From Rathayibacter oskolensis (GTDB lineage: Bacteria > Actinomycetota > Actinomycetes > Actinomycetales > Microbacteriaceae), in NCBI RefSeq assembly GCF_900177245.1, contig NZ_FXBM01000001.1, forward strand, positions 1,550,001 through 1,614,000: a stretch of DNA of 64,000 nucleotides, in the 5' to 3' direction. Positions 62,842 through 64,000 of this stretch are shown one piece after another. The position numbers and the translations under genes were made by a program. The notes under the pieces are model-generated. The model made no database searches. It was not told the origin of the DNA and saw only the letters and a program-made list of their open reading frames with translations. Numbering within the stretch: the stretch's first letter is position 1; each line of letters starts with the position of its first letter.

Positions 62842-63552
62842 TCAGTGACCCATCCCGAGGCCGCCGTCGACGGGGATGACGGCGCCGGAGATGTAGTCGG
62901 CCTCCTCCCCCGCCAGCCAGCGGGTCACCCGAGCGACCTCGGCGGCCGTGCCGTAGCGGGCGAGCGGGATGCTCGAGCGGTACTCCGCCTGCTGCTCGGC
63001 CGAGAGCTCCGCGGTCATGTCGGTCTCGATGAATCCCGGGGCCACGACGTTGGCGGTGATGTTGCGGGCGCCGAGCTCCCGGGTGAGCGAGCGGGCGAAG
63101 CCGACGAGCGCCGCCTTCGAGGAGGAGTAGTTGATCTGACCGGGCGATCCGTAGAGCCCCACCACGCTCGAGATCAGGACGATCCGGCCGAAGCGCTGCT
63201 TGAGCATGCCCTTCGATGCGCGCTTCACCACGCGGAAGGCCCCGGTGAGGTTCGTGTCGATGACCGAGGTGAAGTCCTCCTCCGACATCCGCAGCAGGAG
63301 CGTGTCGCGGGTGATCCCCGCGTTCGCGACGACGACCTCGACCGAGCCGAGCTCCGCCTCGACCTGGGTGAACGCCGCGTCGATGGAGGCGGTGTCCGTC
63401 ACATCCGCGACGACCGTCAGCGAGCCCGCAGGGCCGGAGCCGGACCGCGCGGTGACCGCCACCCGGTGACCCGCCGCCACGAACTCCTCGGCGATGGCGT
63501 AGCCGATCCCTCGGTTGCCTCCGGTGACGAGAACGGTGCGCGGCGTGGTCAT
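62842..63552 (-). CDS. fabG: 3-oxoacyl-[acyl-carrier-protein] reductase (FabG/MabA-like SDR)
   Basis: A 236-residue SDR. TGGNRGIG (10-17), NAG at 77-79, Ser129, and YSSSK with Tyr142 and Lys146 form a complete active site. The C-terminus VDGGLGMGH is typical of actinobacterial FabG/MabA. It reduces 3-oxoacyl-ACP in fatty-acid synthesis. AGGAGG lies six bases before the ATG. Confidence 0.9.
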   Translation of the reverse strand: MTTPRTVLVTGGNRGIGYAIAEEFVAAGHRVAVTARSGSGPAGSLTVVADVTDTASIDAAFTQVEAELGSVEVVVANAGITRDTLLLRMSEEDFTSVIDTNLTGAFRVVKRASKGMLKQRFGRIVLISSVVGLYGSPGQINYSSSKAALVGFARSLTRELGARNITANVVAPGFIETDMTAELSAEQQAEYRSSIPLARYGTAAEVARVTRWLAGEEADYISGAVIPVDGGLGMGH

Positions 63553-63682
63553 GGTGTCCCTCCTGCCGGCACACGGGCAGCGCCGGACGACCCGTACATC
63601 CTAGAGGCGCCTCGCGCAACAGATTCCGGGAAGCCGGGGGGCGGGCCTCGTGCCCTGCCCGGCGACGTAGGCTTGCAGGGCT

Positions 63683-64000
63683 GTGAAACCCCGCGAATCG
63701 CTCACCACTCTCCCGCCGTCACCGACCGCCGAGAGGCGCTCCCGCCTGATCAAGTACTCGATCGCGATGAGCATCAGGATGATCTGCGTGTTCTGCCTCA
63801 TCTTCGCGCAGGGATGGTGGCTGCTCTTCTTCGCACTCGGCGCCATCGTGCTCCCCTACTTCGCCGTCGTGCTCGCCAATGTCGGCAGCTCGGGCGAGAG
63901 CGGGAACGTCGAGCGACCGGGCGCCGTCGTCCTGGCTCGACCGGTCCCGCCGATGCCGGGCTACCCGACGGGCGGCGAACCCCGCGCCGACGGATCGGCG
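63683..64000 (+). CDS. DUF3099-family membrane protein (partial at right edge)
   Basis: 106 codons are visible before the window ends. The segment RLIKYSIAMSIRMICVFCLIFAQGWWLLFFALGAIVLPYFAVVLANVG contains two transmembrane helices and matches the DUF3099 family of small actinobacterial membrane proteins, unknown function. The Pro/Gly-rich tail continues past the edge. GTG start with AGGG nearby, and a TAGGCT -10-like box at 63668-63673. Confidence 0.82.
   Translation, partial: MKPRESLTTLPPSPTAERRSRLIKYSIAMSIRMICVFCLIFAQGWWLLFFALGAIVLPYFAVVLANVGSSGESGNVERPGAVVLARPVPPMPGYPTGGEPRADGSA

Overview
The window is GC-rich (about 70%) chromosomal DNA from a high-GC Gram-positive actinobacterium, most likely of the family Microbacteriaceae (Rathayibacter/Clavibacter/Curtobacterium-like; genus inferred from gene content, not tested). 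Supporting marks are RbpA, mycothiol ligase MshC, PafB/PafC next to Tat and a HelY-type helicase, an actinobacterial-consensus LexA box, an imuA'-imuB-dnaE2 mutasome, GlgM-type glycogen synthesis and many start codons placed 6-7 bases after a TANNNT box, as expected of leaderless mRNAs. Coding density is very high, with many 1-8 base stop/start overlaps. No phage, insertion sequence or CRISPR array was seen.

Layout. 1-7148: a sugar-uptake and catabolism operon on the minus strand (substrate-binding lipoprotein, two permeases, SDR, Gfo/Idh oxidoreductase, tautomerase, GH10 glycosidase cut by the window edge), divergent from a LacI regulator across an AACTT/AAGTT half-site array. 7272-10879: SDR, NfeD/SPFH pair, glycerophosphodiesterase, RbpA. 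10886-18278: minus-strand operon pafB-pafC-small membrane protein-tatA-tatC-helY-lnt. 18305-25663: FKBP lipoprotein, TrmI, HAD phosphatase, PAC2 protein, MshC, UppP, M20 peptidase. 25801-31027: tRNA-Leu(GAG) with terminator, LLM monooxygenase, DMT permease, an argG remnant, SIMPL protein, a small ORF and a glutamate-5-kinase-like protein with an unusual C-terminus. 31152-32942: GH3 glycosidase. 33048-39398: SOS mutasome behind a perfect LexA box, plus a possible fourth gene. 39427-45838: treX-treY-treZ. 46187-54865: helicase, SGNH hydrolase, D,D-carboxypeptidase, TrmH-like methylase, sirtuin, histidine phosphatase, glycosyltransferase, alpha/beta hydrolase. 55021-62059: trehalose synthase TreS, exonuclease, YdeI-like protein, L31 type B, ABC ATPase, divergent glgM/glgC. 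62143-64000: SerB, FabG-like reductase, DUF3099 protein (cut by the edge).

Three functional themes recur: alpha-glucan/trehalose interconversion (TreXYZ, TreS, GlgC, GlgM); DNA-damage response (PafBC, LexA-controlled ImuA'/ImuB/DnaE2); and envelope biogenesis or export (Tat, Lnt, UppP, D,D-carboxypeptidase, FKBP lipoprotein). I found no wholly new defence-type system. The best leads are the sugar-catabolism operon with an intracellular GH10 enzyme and a Gfo/Idh protein lacking its usual EKP lysine, the argG fragment locus, the leaderless SOS promoter and the fourth mutasome gene.
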